In this document: one piece after another, positions 1-7,571 of the stretch
How positions within the stretch are numbered: position 1 is the stretch's first letter
How the letters are laid out: every line of letters begins with the position of its first letter
DNA from: JAHFOW01 sp964370795
GTDB taxonomy: Bacteria; Planctomycetota; Brocadiia; Brocadiales; Brocadiaceae
Assembly: GCA_964370795.1 (NCBI GenBank)
Contig: CAYJME010000034.1
Coordinates: 1-21,774, forward strand
Direction of reading: 5' to 3'
DNA: 21,774 nt
Translations under genes and position numbers: made by a program
The notes under the pieces: model-generated
Databases searched by the model: none
What the model saw: only the letters and a program-made list of their open reading frames with translations
Told to the model about the DNA's origin: nothing

Positions 1-1
1 C

Positions 2-175
2 TGCAAGACAACGGCTGAAGAGATATGGAACGATACGGATGGTAAGGTTGATATCTTTGTTGGAGGAGTGGGTACGGGTGGGACGATTACGGGTGTTGGT
101 GAGGTCATCAAGAAACGTAAACCTTCATTGAAGGTAGTTGCTGTAGAACCATCCGTTTTGTTTCAGGAATTTTGA
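2..175 (+). pseudogene. cysK: Cysteine synthase (O-acetylserine sulfhydrylase), 3'-truncated partial gene
   Basis: The reading frame is open from the window edge and encodes the PLP-phosphate-binding loop region of cysteine synthases: VDIFVGGVGTGGTITGVGEV followed by KVVAVEPS. In this family the enzyme makes cysteine from O-acetylserine and sulfide. About 80-95 more residues normally follow VAVEP, but here the frame reads only VLFQEF and ends at TGA, with no recognisable continuation in the 60 bases before cysH. The 3' end is therefore deleted or replaced, and the product is probably inactive. The 5' part lies outside the window. The next gene, cysH, belongs to the same pathway, so this looks like a cysteine biosynthesis operon. 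An assembly join at about 160 is the alternative explanation. Confidence 0.8.
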
Positions 176-234
176 TGTATGAGCGCATCAAAAAACTAAA
201 CTGTTACATTCAGTAAAATTGGGGAAATTTAACA

Positions 235-978
235 ATGAAACATAATGGAAATCTAGACCTGGCTGTTGCTAACAAACTGCTACAAGGCTTAACTGCCAGT
301 GAGCGTATCCGATGGGCAGTAGAGACCATTGGTCAGGATGCGGTTCTGTTGAGTAGTATGCAGAGTACGGCCTCGGTGCTGATGCATCACTTTTATATCT
401 TAGGACTTGATAATGAGATACTCTTTGTAGACACAGGATACCACTTCCGGGAAACATTGCAGCTCCGTGATGAATTCATGCGCCGTTACAAGCTAAATAT
501 TATAACGCTGTATCCCGAACTAACCCCTGAACAACAGGAAAAGAAATTCGGAAAGAAATTGTACCTCTATGTTGATGGCCAGAAGGAATGCTGCCATTTG
601 CGCAAGACGGTACCATTTATCAACCACATGAAACACTTCGGGCGCAAGCTTGTAATGGTTGGTTTGCGTCGTGGCGAAGGCGGTCGGCGTGCCCAATTGA
701 ACACCCTTATACAAGACCCAAGGACCGGTGGATATACCTTGCACCCGATACTTGACTGGACAGATGATCAGATTCAGCAGTACATTCAGGAGAACGATAT
801 ACCAGAACATCCCTTACATAAGCAAAACTATCCCAGTATTGGATGCGAATGCTGCACCACTCCGGTTCAACCAGGCGAAGACCCGCGGGCCGGACGCTGG
901 CGGCATCTTGCAGGAGTTTGTGGGGAGGACGGCCCGAAGTATTGCAGGCTGAACTATTCAGATGGCTCAGGAATCTGA
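235..978 (+). CDS. cysH: Phosphoadenylyl-/adenylyl-sulfate reductase, [4Fe-4S] type
   Basis: This 247-residue protein belongs to the PAPS/APS reductase family of assimilatory sulfate reduction, which reduces activated sulfate to sulfite using thioredoxin. Visible motifs are the PP-loop-like SSMQSTASVLMH at 40-51, FVDTGYHFRET at 64-74, KECCHLRK at 117-124 (Cys119-Cys120), and GCECCTTP at 203-210, whose Cys204 and Cys207 form a CxxC. The CC...CxxC arrangement is the iron-sulfur ligand set of the APS reductase type, so APS is a plausible substrate. The catalytic tail, usually ECGLH, is replaced by YCRLN at 236-240; the cysteine (Cys237) is kept but its neighbours differ. The gene follows the cysK remnant and precedes the transporter genes by 80 bases, consistent with one operon. 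Confidence 0.88.
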   Translation: MKHNGNLDLAVANKLLQGLTASERIRWAVETIGQDAVLLSSMQSTASVLMHHFYILGLDNEILFVDTGYHFRETLQLRDEFMRRYKLNIITLYPELTPEQQEKKFGKKLYLYVDGQKECCHLRKTVPFINHMKHFGRKLVMVGLRRGEGGRRAQLNTLIQDPRTGGYTLHPILDWTDDQIQQYIQENDIPEHPLHKQNYPSIGCECCTTPVQPGEDPRAGRWRHLAGVCGEDGPKYCRLNYSDGSGI

Positions 979-1058
979 CGTATTTGCAGATAAAAGTAAA
1001 CGATTCCCCCTGAGAAGGTTTTCTTTCATAGGTATCGATTTTAAAGTCTGGAGAAAAA

Positions 1059-1982
1059 ATGAACACGAGGAAATTCAAGGATATTGTTGCTCAGAAGATG
1101 ATGTTTACGTTGTGTATATTCGTCCTGAGCTTAACGTTTTTCATAATCTTTGGTTTGTATCAAAGATCGAGACCCATTCTGGCAATAAAGGGTTTGAAGG
1201 ACTTGCTCTTTTCCGCTACCTGGCATCCCGCTCAGGGGCAATTTGGTCTGGCAGGTTTTATTGCGGGTACGCTCTGGGTTGTCATTATTGCAATGATTAT
1301 TGCTGTACCTTTAAGCATACTGACATCCATATATCTTTCAGAATATTCACACAAAAGGATGCGGGAAATGGTAAGGCCAGTGATTGATTTGCTTGCAGGC
1401 ATTTCTCCCGTAATCTACGGTGTCTGGGGGGTGGTTGCAATTGTGCCACTGGTACGCGATTACCTCATGCCGTTTCTGAGTGAAAAAATGCCCTTTTTCC
1501 CCTTTGCCTCAGATAACTATACAGGGTTTACCGCCCTTACGGGTGGTATTGTGTTAGCTATAATGGTTTGTCCTGTCATGATATCCATTATGGGCGAGGT
1601 GATTAAAACTATCCCCTTCGAAATACGAGAGGCATCTCTGGCCCTGGGCGCAACAAAGTGGCAAACGGTAAAGTCTGTAATCTTAAAAAAGGCGTGGCCT
1701 GGCATCATTGCCGCTATGATTTTAGGGTTGTCACGCGCACTGGGAGAAACAATTGCGGTAGTTATGGTTGCAGGATGTGCACTCAACACATTCCCGAAAT
1801 CCATTTTTGATCCTGTTTATCCTTTATCCGCACTCATTGCCAACACGTACGGTGAAATGATGTCAGTACCATTATATGATGCCGCAGTGCTTATGGCAGC
1901 ATTTATATTATTGATAGTGTCCATATTGTTCAATATCGCCGGATGGAGTATTTTACTCCGGTTAGAAAGGAAGGAATCCTGA
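1059..1982 (+). CDS. pstC: Pst-family ABC transporter permease, PstC-like
   Basis: This 307-residue integral membrane permease has about six hydrophobic segments, the first at about residues 15-34. The typical PstC stretch IYLSEYSHKRMREMVRPVID at 91-110 is followed by LLAGISPVIYGVWG. The cytoplasmic EAA-type coupling loop starts at EASLALGATKWQTVK (191-205) and runs to LSRALGETIAVVMVAG. A strong ribosome-binding site, GGAG, lies just upstream of the ATG. In the family PstC pairs with PstA to form the channel of the high-affinity phosphate importer. The gene sits 80 bases after cysH and 1 base before the pstA-like gene. Given that context and the unusual ATPase downstream, a sulfur oxyanion substrate is an alternative to phosphate. 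Family assignment is firm; substrate is not. Confidence 0.9.
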   Translation: MNTRKFKDIVAQKMMFTLCIFVLSLTFFIIFGLYQRSRPILAIKGLKDLLFSATWHPAQGQFGLAGFIAGTLWVVIIAMIIAVPLSILTSIYLSEYSHKRMREMVRPVIDLLAGISPVIYGVWGVVAIVPLVRDYLMPFLSEKMPFFPFASDNYTGFTALTGGIVLAIMVCPVMISIMGEVIKTIPFEIREASLALGATKWQTVKSVILKKAWPGIIAAMILGLSRALGETIAVVMVAGCALNTFPKSIFDPVYPLSALIANTYGEMMSVPLYDAAVLMAAFILLIVSILFNIAGWSILLRLERKES

Positions 1983-1983
1983 T

Positions 1984-2838
1984 ATGATAAATAAAAGAAA
2001 GATAGAAGAGAATATTTTTCGCTGTTTTATGATGGCTGCCACCTTTGTGGTGGTTGGTACTTTAGCCTTTATCTTGGTAACGATATGTATAAAAGGTCTT
2101 CCGGCATTGAGCCTTGATATGCTCATAAAGACGCCAAAAGGCGGATATTACATAGGCAAAGAAGGCGGGATACTCAATGCAATTTTAGGCTCAATTGTTT
2201 TAGGAACTGGCGCAACATTTTTGGCCCTGATTATCAGTCTTCCCCTTGTTTTTTACTTAAATTTATACGTAAAGAAAAAGTCAACGTTTGCCTTCCTTGT
2301 GCGCTTCTTTCTTGACGTTCTCTGGGGCATCCCTTCGATTGTATACGGCGCATTTGGTTTTACCCTGATGGTCTTTTTTGGTTTAAGAGCCTCGCTGTTA
2401 GCCGGTACGGTTACCGTAGCCTTAGTAATAATTCCCATTATGTCGAGGAGTATGGATGAGGTATTAAAGATGATATCTTTAGAATTGAAAGAGGCGTCTT
2501 TTGCTTTGGGTTCAACGAGATTAGAAACCGCAGTAAAAGTAATTTTTCGGCAGGCATTGCCTGGAATTGTAACGGCGACTCTGATTGCCTTTGGGAGGGG
2601 TATTGGTGACGCTGCCGCGGTATTATTTACGGCCAGTTTCACAGACTCTTTGCCCTATTCACTTTTCAAACCTGTTGCTACACTGCCGCTGGCAATATTT
2701 TTTCAATTAGGTACACCGTTCCCTGAGGTACAAGAACGTGGCTATGCCTCGGCTTTGGTATTAACGGGGATTATTTTCCTGATAAGTATTGTAGCAAGGA
2801 TTTTATCAAAGAAATTTAGTAAACGCGTCATCAAATAG
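1984..2838 (+). CDS. pstA: Pst-family ABC transporter permease, PstA-like
   Basis: This 284-residue membrane permease is the second half of the channel. Features seen are an N-terminal membrane segment at about 15-36, the periplasmic-side GGILNAILGSIVLG at 61-74, GIPSIVYGAFGF at 115-126, and the coupling loop KEASFALGSTRLETAVKVIF at 169-188. It ends with the PstA-type FGRGIGDAAAVLFTA at 203-217, where most family members have ARAIGETAPLLFTA, so the conserved Glu-Thr-Ala is changed. A good ribosome-binding site (AGGAAGGAA) lies inside the end of the pstC-like gene, and the two reading frames are one base apart, so they are co-translated. The pstB-like gene follows after 13 bases. Substrate is uncertain for the reasons given at the ATPase. 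Confidence 0.88.
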   Translation: MINKRKIEENIFRCFMMAATFVVVGTLAFILVTICIKGLPALSLDMLIKTPKGGYYIGKEGGILNAILGSIVLGTGATFLALIISLPLVFYLNLYVKKKSTFAFLVRFFLDVLWGIPSIVYGAFGFTLMVFFGLRASLLAGTVTVALVIIPIMSRSMDEVLKMISLELKEASFALGSTRLETAVKVIFRQALPGIVTATLIAFGRGIGDAAAVLFTASFTDSLPYSLFKPVATLPLAIFFQLGTPFPEVQERGYASALVLTGIIFLISIVARILSKKFSKRVIK

Positions 2839-2851
2839 GAGAGAAGCATTT

Positions 2852-3865
2852 ATGGAAGGTAAGACTCATATAAGCGTAAGGGACTTGAGTGTCTTTTATG
2901 GTGGGGCTCAAGTATTAAACAATATCAGTATCGATATTCCCGATAAAAAGCTTACAGCCATAATCGGGCCATCGGGCTATGGTAAGACGACATTGTTAAA
3001 ATCCTTTAATCGTATCATTGAGCTGCAGGATGGTGTTCGGGTCAGTGGTCAGGTCCTTGTTGATGGTGAAGATATCTATGATCCAAAAGTTGAAGTTATC
3101 CACTTACGGAAAAAGATAGGACTGCTTTTGCAAAGACCCCAGATTTTGCCGATGTCGATTTACGATAACGTGGCATACGGACCAAGGATACATGGTCTAA
3201 AGGATCGAAAAAGACTTAATGGGATTGTGCAATGTTATTTGAAGGTGTCGGGACTCTGGAATGAAGTAAAGGATAGACTCCATAACCCTGCCTCACGATT
3301 ATCTATTGGTCAACAACAAAGACTCTGCCTTGCAAGGGGTCTGGCCATAGAGCCAGAGGTTATTTTGGGGGATGAACCTACGTCGGCACTGGATCCTATT
3401 TCTGCCGAACGTATTGAACAACGATTCCTGGCACTGAAAAATCAGTATACGATAGTACTCGTTACCCATAGTTTGAGGCAGGCAAAGCGACTCGCAGACT
3501 ACATTGTTTTTTTATATTTGGGCAATCTTATTGAACACGGTACTGCCGATCAAGTGCTCAAAAATCCGAGATACCTTAAAACAAAAAGTTATATTAATGG
3601 GGAGTTTATTGAAGAACCAGAAATCCATCGGGAATTGAACCTGAAGGGCACGGCCTGTTCCGATTATTTTGAAAGGGCAAAACACACGTTAGAAGAGATA
3701 GAGCATAGCCAGGTATTGAAGGTCGTTGTTGAACATGAACAAAATGCACATGAATTTGAAAAAACAATGATACAAAAAGGCCATAGAGTTCTTGAAGTCA
3801 AGAGGATAAATAAAATCGATTGGGAAATGTTAATTCAAAAGCAGAATAATGTTTATACAATATAA
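2852..3865 (+). CDS. pstB: Pst-like ABC transporter ATPase fused to a C-terminal TusA-like domain
   Basis: This 337-residue protein is about 80 residues longer than typical PstB. Residues 6-252 form the ABC ATPase: Walker A GPSGYGKT (39-46), Q-loop Gln94, signature LSIGQQQRLCLARGLA (150-165), Walker B VILGDEPTSALDP (170-182) and H-loop VTH at 204-206. Two positions depart from consensus: Walker A Tyr43 (usually Cys) and signature Ile152 (usually Gly). The normal PstB end is recognisable near SYINGEF (246-252). Residues 260-331 then resemble a TusA/SirA domain: ELNLKGTACSDYFERAKHTL, then QVLKVVVEHEQNAHEFEKTM, then KGHRVLEV and WEMLIQK. The sulfur-carrier cysteine position (Cys269) is kept, but the CPxP motif reads CSDY. 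This is the last gene of the operon; comEC converges on it from the other strand, leaving 47 bases between them. ATPase call firm; TusA-like call by pattern only. Confidence 0.87.
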   Translation: MEGKTHISVRDLSVFYGGAQVLNNISIDIPDKKLTAIIGPSGYGKTTLLKSFNRIIELQDGVRVSGQVLVDGEDIYDPKVEVIHLRKKIGLLLQRPQILPMSIYDNVAYGPRIHGLKDRKRLNGIVQCYLKVSGLWNEVKDRLHNPASRLSIGQQQRLCLARGLAIEPEVILGDEPTSALDPISAERIEQRFLALKNQYTIVLVTHSLRQAKRLADYIVFLYLGNLIEHGTADQVLKNPRYLKTKSYINGEFIEEPEIHRELNLKGTACSDYFERAKHTLEEIEHSQVLKVVVEHEQNAHEFEKTMIQKGHRVLEVKRINKIDWEMLIQKQNNVYTI

Positions 3866-3912
3866 AAAGGTTTAAAAAACACAGGTAATTTAACTGAAAT
3901 ATAAAACTCTTC

Positions 3913-6414
3913 CTATTCATTAAAAGTAGAGTATGAAATGGCATTTTTGTTAACTTCGAATGTAATTGCCCCTTTCTGATGTGATAAGAGAACATGAATC
4001 TGGTGGTTTTTTAAGATATCAAGCGTTTTGGGGGAAGTAATGTTCTCGCAAGAGTTAATGAATGCATACATGGGGTGCACTTTTTTGATAAATGCATCCA
4101 GATTGTCGATAGATGAACCATGATGGGGTATTTGCATAATATCAGACCTGATTTCTGGTGTTCTTGATAAGATGGTTCCTATTCCTTGTTCTTCGATATC
4201 AGCACAGAGGAGTAGGGAATGACCGAGGTATTCAATTTTTAAGACGCACGAATTATCATTAATTGTGGAAATGTCATGGTGGAATGAAGGGGGATTTAAT
4301 ATTTTCACTATGGCAGGTTCGAAACCCGCCAATACTTCACCAGAAGAAAGTGGGGCAGTCTGAATATGTTTTTTCCCAAGCAAATCGAGTATTTTCTTAC
4401 CTGTTTCTGAGGTAAAAAAATGAGGCTGTGAATACACAGAGTGTATAGAAAATCTCTCAGATAAAGATGTCAGCCCATTCCAGTGGTCTTCGTGCTCATG
4501 GGAAAGTATGACAAGGTCGATCTTTTTTATATGCTTTCCCCATAAGTAGGGAGCTACAATGTATCTTCCTACATCGAAATTTTGCCACGACCCCACATCA
4601 TACAAGATGTTTTTGCCGTTGGGGAACTGAATAAAGAGAGCGCCACCATGTCCTACGTCTAAACAAGTAACGGTGAGAGGTCGGTTTGCCTGTTTCACAA
4701 TATCAGAAAAAATTAAAATATTTGCACTCAATAATCCCCAGATTACAACCGGACGGGGATTCAACGCAAATCTTTTACCGTAGAGCAAGAGCAGGATAAA
4801 TGCGTAAAAAAGAACAATACCTGTCCATGAAGGCCCTATTACATAAAAATACGAGTATGGCAGAGATGCTAATGTAGAAACCAGTGATTCTAATAGTGCA
4901 TCAGTATTTGACGCCATCCAGGCAGCCGCAGCCGCTAATGGCGGGCAGCATATCCCCAGCGTTAATAAAACAATACCGCAAACAATAATAATCCAAAAAA
5001 GGGGGAATACAAAGATATTTACGATGGAGATAAACGGTGTAAAAAGGTGAAAATAATGTGCGGTAAGGGGAAGTGTTGCAAGCCACGCAGCAAGGGAGAC
5101 ACATAAAGATTTACGAACGTATTTTTTTAAGAAAAAAAACCGTCCCCGTTCGGCCTTTACCTGTAATGACTCTACAATGAGAGTGGTTTTAAAGAGTGTT
5201 CCTTCGATTTTTGATGTCCCCATGACAATGCCGATGGTTGCGAGTACGGATAGTTGAAATCCAACATCAAAAAGGTCTAATGGATTTCTGATAAGGATGA
5301 AAAAAATAGCGGCGAAGATACCACTCATAATATCCCATTGCCTGCGAACTAAAAAGCTGCAAAAGAAGGCAATAGCCATAATACTTGCTCGCAGTACAGG
5401 AGGATTCATGCCCGTCAAAAAGGCAAATAAGGATATCACAATCAAGATAATCCCCGTTGTTATCGTTTGATTTACTCCTAATAAACGCAAGGGTAAGAGG
5501 ATAGTAAATACTAGAATTCCAACATTAAATCCACTGATAGCGATGAAATGGATTATCCCCGTTTTCATGAAATTATCAATCGTCTCGCTTGACAGATCGA
5601 CTCTGTTCCCTAACAACATACTGCTGATGAGGGGGGCGCTGGAGCTAAAGGTATGAGTATAAATAGTGTTATTCAACCGGTTGTTTAAGGCATAGAGAAA
5701 GTTATAGAGGCTATTCCTGCGATGTAATGCCCTGATTTTAATATTGTCGGTATCTACAATGGTCATTAAACAACAAATCGTGGGCATTTGTCGTTGTAAA
5801 TAAGTTTTGTAGTTAAATTCACCAGGATTGGTAGGAGGCTTGGGGAGGAATGCATGGCCAAAGAGTTCAACTCGTTGGCCATAAACAAGTTTATGTAAAA
5901 GAGGTAATGTGTTTGATTCAAAGGATTCTTCTTTTGATGGATATAAATTGATTTTTATGCTACCAGAAATCCGTTGCCATCCTTTTATAGTTTCTATCGC
6001 TTCGGCGCGAAGCGTAAATGATATTTTATAATCTGATTTTTTCGAAATGCGTTCAGTGCGAAGTTTATTTAATCGTTTTAATAGAACGGTCTCATCCAAT
6101 ATAATCGGTGGGTTTATGATTACGCCCCTGATTCGTTGTAACGTTTTTTGAGTGGTTAATAGGTGTTCAATGTCATTGTTTGCCAGGGAATTTGTACGAC
6201 TGTTATAATATGCAACGGATGTTACAAGGATGAGTACAGACAGACAGGGGCGTGTGCATGCTGCAAATTTATTATGAGAGCACAGGCATATCAAACAAAA
6301 TACCCACAATAAGAATCCCATTCCGAGTGTAAAATAAATGGGAATTTTTATATGGTATGCAAGATAGATACCACAGATGAACACAAGAGTTATGAAAACA
6401 ATGGGGCGTTGCAT
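3913..6414 (-). CDS. comEC: ComEC/Rec2 family DNA-uptake channel protein
   Basis: This 833-residue polytopic protein is the presumed inner-membrane channel that carries single-stranded DNA into the cytoplasm during natural transformation. Three regions are visible: an N-terminal part with membrane segments up to about residue 70 and a soluble DUF4131-like region to about 220; the Competence domain, with HFIAISGFNVGIL (289-301), NPPVLRASIMA (338-348) and FDVGFQLSVLATIGIV (382-397); and a C-terminal metallo-beta-lactamase-like domain with LDVGHGGALFI (585-595), SHEHEDH (638-644), NDNSC and IPHHGSS (762-768). The HxHxDH metal motif is intact. The usual DVGQGDA reads DVGHGGA, losing the aspartate. 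It converges with the pstB-like gene. No other competence gene is nearby, which is normal for comEC. Confidence 0.93.
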   Translation of the reverse strand: MQRPIVFITLVFICGIYLAYHIKIPIYFTLGMGFLLWVFCLICLCSHNKFAACTRPCLSVLILVTSVAYYNSRTNSLANNDIEHLLTTQKTLQRIRGVIINPPIILDETVLLKRLNKLRTERISKKSDYKISFTLRAEAIETIKGWQRISGSIKINLYPSKEESFESNTLPLLHKLVYGQRVELFGHAFLPKPPTNPGEFNYKTYLQRQMPTICCLMTIVDTDNIKIRALHRRNSLYNFLYALNNRLNNTIYTHTFSSSAPLISSMLLGNRVDLSSETIDNFMKTGIIHFIAISGFNVGILVFTILLPLRLLGVNQTITTGIILIVISLFAFLTGMNPPVLRASIMAIAFFCSFLVRRQWDIMSGIFAAIFFILIRNPLDLFDVGFQLSVLATIGIVMGTSKIEGTLFKTTLIVESLQVKAERGRFFFLKKYVRKSLCVSLAAWLATLPLTAHYFHLFTPFISIVNIFVFPLFWIIIVCGIVLLTLGICCPPLAAAAAWMASNTDALLESLVSTLASLPYSYFYVIGPSWTGIVLFYAFILLLLYGKRFALNPRPVVIWGLLSANILIFSDIVKQANRPLTVTCLDVGHGGALFIQFPNGKNILYDVGSWQNFDVGRYIVAPYLWGKHIKKIDLVILSHEHEDHWNGLTSLSERFSIHSVYSQPHFFTSETGKKILDLLGKKHIQTAPLSSGEVLAGFEPAIVKILNPPSFHHDISTINDNSCVLKIEYLGHSLLLCADIEEQGIGTILSRTPEIRSDIMQIPHHGSSIDNLDAFIKKVHPMYAFINSCENITSPKTLDILKNHQIHVLLSHQKGAITFEVNKNAISYSTFNE

Positions 6415-6520
6415 GAAGCACTATTGGTAAATGTTTATTGTATTTCTAAACAGTAAATACAACAGTGTGCAACAATCACTTCGAGAGAGAAACGAAGGAA
6501 CAATAGCCTTTTTCTGAAAT

Positions 6521-7270
6521 TTATACTTCGGTAATTTCTAGTTCGTATGACCAGAAATAACGAATGGATTTTTCCCTGAGGTACACTTCTATGTCCGGGT
6601 GGTAATCATGAGCGACAAAAAGAAGATACGTATCCACCCATCCTTCCTCTTTTTTTATCCACTCTGCAATCTTTAAGAATCTGTCTATTTCCTTTTTTGA
6701 AGGTCTTACCTTTACTTCGCCAAGGAGAAGTATGTCTTTATCATCCTTTTTTGCTTTGGCAAAAATATTAATCTGGTAATTCTTGTCAACGATGGGGTAG
6801 TATCGCCTGATGATTTTTCCCGATATCTTTATTCCATCATCTTTTAGAAGAAACGGTAGTGCCGTATAAGATTTATTTTCGAGTGTGTATCCGACAGAAT
6901 TGGATATATCTTCCAGTCGTTCTTCTATTGTTCCTACTTTGTTAATGAGATTATTAAGGGATATCTCTGTTTTTCTTTGAGCCTCCGTGAGTTCTTCAAT
7001 TTTGTGTTCGGTTCTCTTCTGAGCTTCGGCAAGTTCTTCAACTCTCCGTTCGGTTCTCTTTTGGGCTTCGACGAGTTCTTTGACTTGTAGATCAGTCCTG
7101 TTCTGGGAAGCGGCAAGGTCTTTCACGATCTCTTTCAATTCATGGAAATCTTCCTTTATGATAGATTCCTGATGAGCACGTTCTACTTCCTCTGCCAAAC
7201 CTAACAGTATATCCCGTAATGTTGGTTCTAAAGATTCTATTTTGTGATATAGAGAAGCGTTAATTGTCAT
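6521..7270 (-). CDS. Coiled-coil protein with C-terminal PD-(D/E)XK-like domain (DUF3782-type)
   Basis: This 249-residue soluble protein has two parts. Residues 1-120 are a long coiled coil containing four consecutive 14-residue repeats at 52-107, best seen as LVEAQKRTERRVEE and LAEAQKRTEHKIEE. Residues 128-245 are a compact alpha/beta domain with INIFAK (167-172) and LLLGEVKVRP (181-190), where Glu185-x-Lys187 fits the (D/E)xK half of a PD-(D/E)XK nuclease site. The expected preceding aspartate looks like Asn168, so activity is doubtful. Proteins of this build, known to me as DUF3782 and related families, are common and often multicopy in filamentous cyanobacteria and some planctomycetes; their role is unknown. 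An AAAGGA ribosome-binding site supports the ATG at 7270. It lies between comEC and a remnant copy of the comEC start. Confidence 0.7.
   Translation of the reverse strand: MTINASLYHKIESLEPTLRDILLGLAEEVERAHQESIIKEDFHELKEIVKDLAASQNRTDLQVKELVEAQKRTERRVEELAEAQKRTEHKIEELTEAQRKTEISLNNLINKVGTIEERLEDISNSVGYTLENKSYTALPFLLKDDGIKISGKIIRRYYPIVDKNYQINIFAKAKKDDKDILLLGEVKVRPSKKEIDRFLKIAEWIKKEEGWVDTYLLFVAHDYHPDIEVYLREKSIRYFWSYELEITEV
6950..7117 (-). repeat. Four tandem 42-bp coding repeats (coiled coil)
   Basis: Four in-frame 42-base units encode 14-residue coiled-coil repeats (residues 52-65, 66-79, 80-93 and 94-107 of the surrounding protein). The middle two are closest to each other, sharing EAQKRTE; the first and last have diverged. 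Unit length is a multiple of three and of the seven-residue heptad, so gain or loss of a unit would change stalk length without shifting the frame. Confidence 0.75.
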
Positions 7271-7320
7271 ATAAAAGTCCTTTCATTATCAGGTTATTTT
7301 AGCTTATATAACGATGATTG

Positions 7321-7359
7321 TCAATTAACACGGGTAATAAAAATAATGGGACGCTGCAT
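7321..7359 (-). pseudogene. Remnant of a second comEC 5' end
   Basis: Read leftward from the ATG at 7359, this short frame encodes MQRPIIFITRVN and stops. The intact ComEC begins MQRPIVFITLVF. Eight of the first nine residues match and the ninth pair (Val/Ile) is conservative. The DNA differs mainly at third codon positions, as expected for a homologue that diverged while coding. Upstream sequences are not obviously alike. The intact comEC start lies about 945 bases away, on the far side of the coiled-coil gene. Chance cannot be excluded over so short a stretch. Confidence 0.45.
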
Positions 7360-7419
7360 GATTCACAAACTATAAATATATATCAGGATGCTCCTTGTAT
7401 ATTAATGTGACAACAACTA

Positions 7420-7532
7420 TTAAAAGCTTAAATTATTCCATATTTGCAATGTGTTTTTTGCGGTTTCTTCCCGGCTAAAATAGTGTTTCTTGCATAACTT
7501 TATTACGGTTGTAATGTGACTCATCTCGCAAA
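7420..7532 (-). pseudogene. Remnant of a GT4 glycosyltransferase C-terminus
   Basis: The minus-strand frame ending in TAA at 7420 reads KLCKKHYFSREETAKNTLQI followed by WNNLSF. This matches the C-terminal signature of GT4 enzymes (FSWEETAKETLRVF), and closely resembles the end of the intact GT4 enzyme at 8661-9821. The frame extends upstream without recognisable GT content and has no start. The rest of the gene is gone; a radical SAM gene begins to the right at 7572. Together with the comEC fragment it accounts for most of the 300-base spacer 7271-7571; I see nothing else there. Confidence 0.65.
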
Positions 7533-7571
7533 GGCAACAAAGAAATGAACAACAGGATTTATGATGCATGA

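Noticed and set aside
707..1078. 123-codon open frame on the minus strand over the end of cysH
   Set aside because: It lies opposite a well-supported gene, has no recognisable motif and no ribosome-binding site; it is a shadow frame.
962..1387. 141-codon plus-strand frame overlapping the start of the pstC-like gene
   Set aside because: The overlapping frame has clear permease motifs and a good ribosome-binding site; this one has none and shows random-looking cysteine- and histidine-rich sequence.
2253..2642. 129-codon minus-strand frame within the pstA-like gene
   Set aside because: It is a mirror of a conserved membrane protein and has no independent coding support.
3866..3912. Possible terminator between the converging pstB-like and comEC genes
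   Set aside because: The spacer is AT-rich but has no stem-loop followed by a T-tract in either direction.
6950..7117. Tandem repeats as a possible CRISPR array
   Set aside because: Units are contiguous, 42 bp, diverged and in frame within a coiled-coil gene; there are no spacers.
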